NCBI GenBank assembly: GCA_963848675.1 | Contig: CAWKEY010000015.1 | Span: 1 to 64,000 of the forward strand | Length of the DNA stretch: 64,000 nucleotides | Source of the DNA: CAWKEY01 sp963848675 | Lineage (GTDB): Bacteria > Pseudomonadota > Gammaproteobacteria > Methylococcales > Methylomonadaceae | Direction: 5' to 3' | Shown here: piece by piece, positions 61,139-64,000 of the stretch | Layout: every line of letters begins with the position of its first letter | How positions within the stretch are numbered: position 1 is the stretch's first letter | Translations under genes and position numbers: made by a program | Notes under the pieces: generated by a model | Database searches by the model: none | Seen by the model: only the letters and a program-made list of their open reading frames with translations | Told to the model about the DNA's origin: nothing

Positions 61139-62359
61139 TTATTTAAAATTCTGCAGCACGGTTAAAAAATAATCAATATCCTGTTCGGTATGCTCGGCCG
61201 ACACCTGCAAGCGGATTTCCTGTTCGCCTTTGGCGACGACCGGATAGTTCAAGCCGGTGGCGAGGATATCGCGGGTAAATAGATGCTGAACCAGTGCGCC
61301 GGTTTTGGCGGTGTCACGTATCATGATCGGTACAATGGGATGTGCGCCCGGCAAGGCTTCAAATCCGGCGTCGACGATGCCTGTTCTGAGCCTGATCGTC
61401 AGGCTCTTGAGGCTTTGTAACAAGGCCTTGCCTTCCGCGCAGTTGACAATCCTGACGGCTGCCTGGGCGGCGGCGGCTTCGGCCGGCGTGATCGGATTCG
61501 AATAAATATACGAGGCGGCCGTTTCCCGCAAATAATCAATCACGCCTTGGCTGGCTACTACATACCCCCCGTTGACACCAAATGCCTTGCCCAGCGTCCC
61601 GATTAAAATATCGGCCTGGCTTCCGGTGACTTCTTCCGTACCCCGACCGCCTGCGCCAAATGCCCCGACGCCATGCGAGTCGTCAATGACGGTAAAGATG
61701 CCCTGCTCATAATCGGCTTCATGTGTTTGACAGCAACGCATGATTTGGTCTAGCGGGGCATGGTCGCCGCGCATACTGAACACGCCGTCACTGGCCACAC
61801 AAACCCTTTTAAAATGTCCCTTGTGGGCAATCAGCAGCTGTTCCAGAGCGGCCAGATCCAGATGCGGATAAACCGCCTTGTGTCCGCATTTGGCCAAGCG
61901 CAGCGAATTGATAATACAGTTGTGGTTCAATTCATCACTGATGACCAAGGTATCTTCATTGAGCAGCGTTGGCAATACGCCGGTCATGGCGGCATAGGCC
62001 GCGCTGAAAATCATCGCAGCTTCACGCTCATGAAATTCAGCTAGCGCCTGTTCCAGCTCTCTATGCGGCAGATAGGTGCCGCTGATAAAGCGCACGGCGC
62101 CCGGCCCTGTTCCGTACTTTTCTATCGCGGCGGCTTCTGCGGCAATGACCTGCGGATGCCGGGACAGGCCCAGGTAGGAATTTGAATTCATCCTTAAAAA
62201 CGCTCGGCCAGGGTAATTTTGCAGAAAAACCCGGGGACCATAACCGTTATGGGCGGGCTGGAAACCGCTAACGACTTTTTCACCGCTCTTGGCAGTGCCT
62301 TGTGCTTTCAGGTTACGGACATGATCATTAAGCAAGGGTAACAATCTGGATAGGCTCAT
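61139..62359 (-). CDS. Kbl-like alpha-oxoamine synthase (glycine C-acetyltransferase type)
   Basis: 406 residues, class II PLP aminotransferase fold of the AOS family: NSNSYLGLSRHP, YGTGPGAVRFISGTYLPHRELEQAL, DDSHGVGAFGAGGRGTEE and PLP Lys in GTLGKAFGVNGGYV. Kbl cleaves 2-amino-3-oxobutyrate with CoA to glycine and acetyl-CoA. Other AOS members (BioF, HemA) are possible, but the overlap with a threonine dehydrogenase-like gene (ATGA) favours Kbl. ATG 62359. Confidence 0.85.
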   Translation of the reverse strand: MSLSRLLPLLNDHVRNLKAQGTAKSGEKVVSGFQPAHNGYGPRVFLQNYPGRAFLRMNSNSYLGLSRHPQVIAAEAAAIEKYGTGPGAVRFISGTYLPHRELEQALAEFHEREAAMIFSAAYAAMTGVLPTLLNEDTLVISDELNHNCIINSLRLAKCGHKAVYPHLDLAALEQLLIAHKGHFKRVCVASDGVFSMRGDHAPLDQIMRCCQTHEADYEQGIFTVIDDSHGVGAFGAGGRGTEEVTGSQADILIGTLGKAFGVNGGYVVASQGVIDYLRETAASYIYSNPITPAEAAAAQAAVRIVNCAEGKALLQSLKSLTIRLRTGIVDAGFEALPGAHPIVPIMIRDTAKTGALVQHLFTRDILATGLNYPVVAKGEQEIRLQVSAEHTEQDIDYFLTVLQNFK

Positions 62360-63300
62360 GGCAGGTTCCTCATGTGATCGAGCATGTCTTTAACCATCGC
62401 GGGCAGATCATAACGGGGCTGCCAGCCCCATTCGTGTCTTGCGGCACTGTCGTTCATGTGCTGCGGCCAGGAATCGGCAATGCCTTGCCGAACCGGGTCT
62501 ATGCGGTAGCTGATGCTGAAATCCGGAATATGCTTGTTAATTTCGGCGGCCAGTTGTTCCGGGGTAAAGCTCATGGCGGTGATATTAAAAGCGTTATGAT
62601 GCCTTAGCCGGGCCGGATCCGCCTGCATCAATTGAAGGATGGCAGCAATCGCATCCGGCATGTACATCATGTCCAATTGCGTATCCGCTTTTAAAAAACA
62701 GGCATAGGGCTGATGGCGGACCGCAGCCGAAAAAATTTCCACCGCATAATCGGTGGTGCCGCCGCCCGGCGCTGTTTTCCAGGAAATAAGGCCGGGAAAA
62801 CGCAAGCCGCGGACATCGACGCCAAAATGCTGCAGATAATAATCACACAGCAGTTCACCCGCAAGCTTGGTGATGCCGTACAGGGTGTTGGGGCGTTGAA
62901 GGGTATCCTGGGGTGTATCGTGCTTGGGCGTATTCGGCCCAAATGCCCCTATGGAACTGGGGAAAAACACCCTGCAACCGTATTGTCTTGCCGTTTCCAG
63001 CACATTCAGCAAGCCATTCATGTTAATGTCCCAGGCGTGTTGAGGATTGCTTTCTGCGACAGCCGACAACAACGAGGCCAAATGGTAAATGGTGCCGACC
63101 TGATAGGTGGCGACAATTTCCTGCAGACGGGGCGCATCGCGGATATCCAGGCTGAAATAATGACCTGCCTGCAAATCGGAATCGGGCTGACGGCGATGGC
63201 CAACCGCGATGACATTGCCGGCGCCATACAACTCGACTAAAGCCGGGGTCAGTTCTGAACCGATTTGCCCGGTTGCGCCGGTAATTAATGTTTTCATCAA
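62356..63300 (-). CDS. NAD-dependent epimerase, L-threonine 3-dehydrogenase type
   Basis: 314 residues. Short-chain epimerase fold: ITGATGQIGSELTPAL (NAD loop), YHLASLLSAVAESNPQHAWDINMNGLLNVLE, FPSSIGAFGP, and catalytic YGITK. The wording of these motifs is that of the bacterial and archaeal L-threonine 3-dehydrogenases related to GalE. It makes 2-amino-3-oxobutyrate for the neighbouring Kbl-like enzyme, so threonine would be split to glycine and acetyl-CoA. Confidence 0.85.
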   Translation of the reverse strand: MMKTLITGATGQIGSELTPALVELYGAGNVIAVGHRRQPDSDLQAGHYFSLDIRDAPRLQEIVATYQVGTIYHLASLLSAVAESNPQHAWDINMNGLLNVLETARQYGCRVFFPSSIGAFGPNTPKHDTPQDTLQRPNTLYGITKLAGELLCDYYLQHFGVDVRGLRFPGLISWKTAPGGGTTDYAVEIFSAAVRHQPYACFLKADTQLDMMYMPDAIAAILQLMQADPARLRHHNAFNITAMSFTPEQLAAEINKHIPDFSISYRIDPVRQGIADSWPQHMNDSAARHEWGWQPRYDLPAMVKDMLDHMRNLP

Positions 63301-63396
63301 ACCCCCACTTCACAATGGCCAATAAGCAAAACCGCAGTTCCCTTTAAAGCACTAATAACCATCATGCCCGTTGCTGGAACTGAGTGGCTTAGCGCA

Positions 63397-64000
63397 TCAA
63401 CTTTGGAACGAACGCTTATCGCCGAAAGCCGTTTGCCAGTCGCGTGTAAACTGAGCAACTGCGGGCTGTACGGCCGGATGCGCCAGCATCTGTTCGGCAA
63501 CATCAACAGGAAGCGTAATCGCGCCTATGCCCAGCTTCATCACCGCCATCGCCTGCTGTGAGCTTTTAAAGCTGGCTGCCAAAATCGTGCTGTCCAGCCG
63601 GTGCCGTTCAAGCAGACATTGCAGGTCTGCCACCACACCGATACCATCCATGCCCAGCGCATCGATGCGATTGACATAAGGCGCCAAATAATCAGCCCCG
63701 CACATGGCCGCCAGAAAACCTTGCTGCGCACTGTAGATGGCTGTGGCCAGAACCGGGATGCCTTCCGTCTTGATTTTTTTAATGGCAGTAAGACCGGTTT
63801 CTGTGGCCGGCACCTTTACCACCAGATCATAGGGCAGTGCGTGCAGCTGCTTAGCCTCTGCCAGCATTTCCGCTGCGGTCTGACTAACGACTTGAGCGTG
63901 AAACCGAGCCCCCGCACCCATGATTTCAGTCAAATCGGCTAACAGCTGATTAAGCCCTATGCCAGACTTTGCCAATATGGACGGATTGGTTGTGACGCCT
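63397..64000 (-). CDS. fructose-6-phosphate aldolase/transaldolase-like, 5' end cut
   Basis: The C-terminal about 201 residues of an FSA/TalC-type class I aldolase. The window ends inside GVTTNPSILAKSGIG near the N-terminus. LPYDLVVKVPATETGLTAIKKI carries the Schiff-base Lys, then GADYLAPYVNRIDALGMDG and GIGAITLPVDVAEQML. About 20 residues are missing. Such enzymes join glyceraldehyde-3-phosphate to dihydroxyacetone; a role beside the threonine genes is not clear. Confidence 0.87.
   Translation of the reverse strand, partial: GVTTNPSILAKSGIGLNQLLADLTEIMGAGARFHAQVVSQTAAEMLAEAKQLHALPYDLVVKVPATETGLTAIKKIKTEGIPVLATAIYSAQQGFLAAMCGADYLAPYVNRIDALGMDGIGVVADLQCLLERHRLDSTILAASFKSSQQAMAVMKLGIGAITLPVDVAEQMLAHPAVQPAVAQFTRDWQTAFGDKRSFQS

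Overview
The window looks like a chromosomal segment of a gammaproteobacterium, most likely a methanotroph of the Methylococcales. The evidence is nlpD-rpoS synteny, an HpnN-type hopanoid transporter, NnrS, a LeuA2-like synthase, and many short palindromic repeats with interrupted-gene remnants. The taxonomic call is inference from gene content. No rRNA or tRNA gene was seen.

Layout. 1-1.43 kb: an IS4-family insertion sequence with a twice-frameshifted transposase; it cuts off the tail of an unidentified gene. 1.6-3.4 kb: moeA-mobB (molybdenum cofactor). 3.5-6.0 kb: J-domain membrane protein, nlpD and rpoS; the rpoS reading frame runs 144 bp into the convergent nitrilase gene. 5.9-7.3 kb: GNAT + nitrilase pair. 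7.4-15.3 kb: VanZ-like protein, DUF455 ferritin-like protein, NnrS, HDOD protein, ispG, a metallophosphoesterase, and a LysM-FecR protein. 15.3-18.9 kb: a CHASE2-PAS-GGDEF-EAL cyclic-di-GMP enzyme, then sodC.

19-29.4 kb: hrpA, a DUF1097 membrane protein, and a very large protein fusing a DnaQ-like exonuclease, a RecQ helicase and a UvrD helicase. The hrpA/helicase junction is present twice, flanking the DUF1097 gene. 29.6-38 kb: leuC-leuD and leuA-leuB on the minus strand, separated by about 3.4 kb of toxin-antitoxin modules, broken MNT/HEPN and DUF4258 copies, a palindromic repeat family and one attC-like site. 38-42.5 kb: LOG-family protein, YebC/YeeN-family protein, HpnN.

42.7-54.8 kb: a complete type I Wadjet operon (jetABCD; SMC-like anti-plasmid defence) followed directly by sbcD-sbcC. 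The sbcD and sbcC reading frames each carry an in-frame copy of the same hairpin-rich repeat in opposite orientation, and hrpA carries a different in-frame hairpin insert. This resembles Rickettsia palindromic elements, here partly inside genes for the nuclease that cuts DNA hairpins. 55-64 kb: dicarboxylate symporter, serA, a two-gene membrane GTPase operon, and a minus-strand run of fructose-6-phosphate aldolase-like (cut by the window end), threonine dehydrogenase-like epimerase and Kbl-like acyltransferase genes.

The strongest leads are the in-frame palindromic inserts in sbcD, sbcC and hrpA, the exonuclease-RecQ-UvrD fusion, the Wadjet-SbcCD neighbourhood and the nested toxin-antitoxin island inside the leu genes. 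All family calls come from motifs read by eye; no database search was run.
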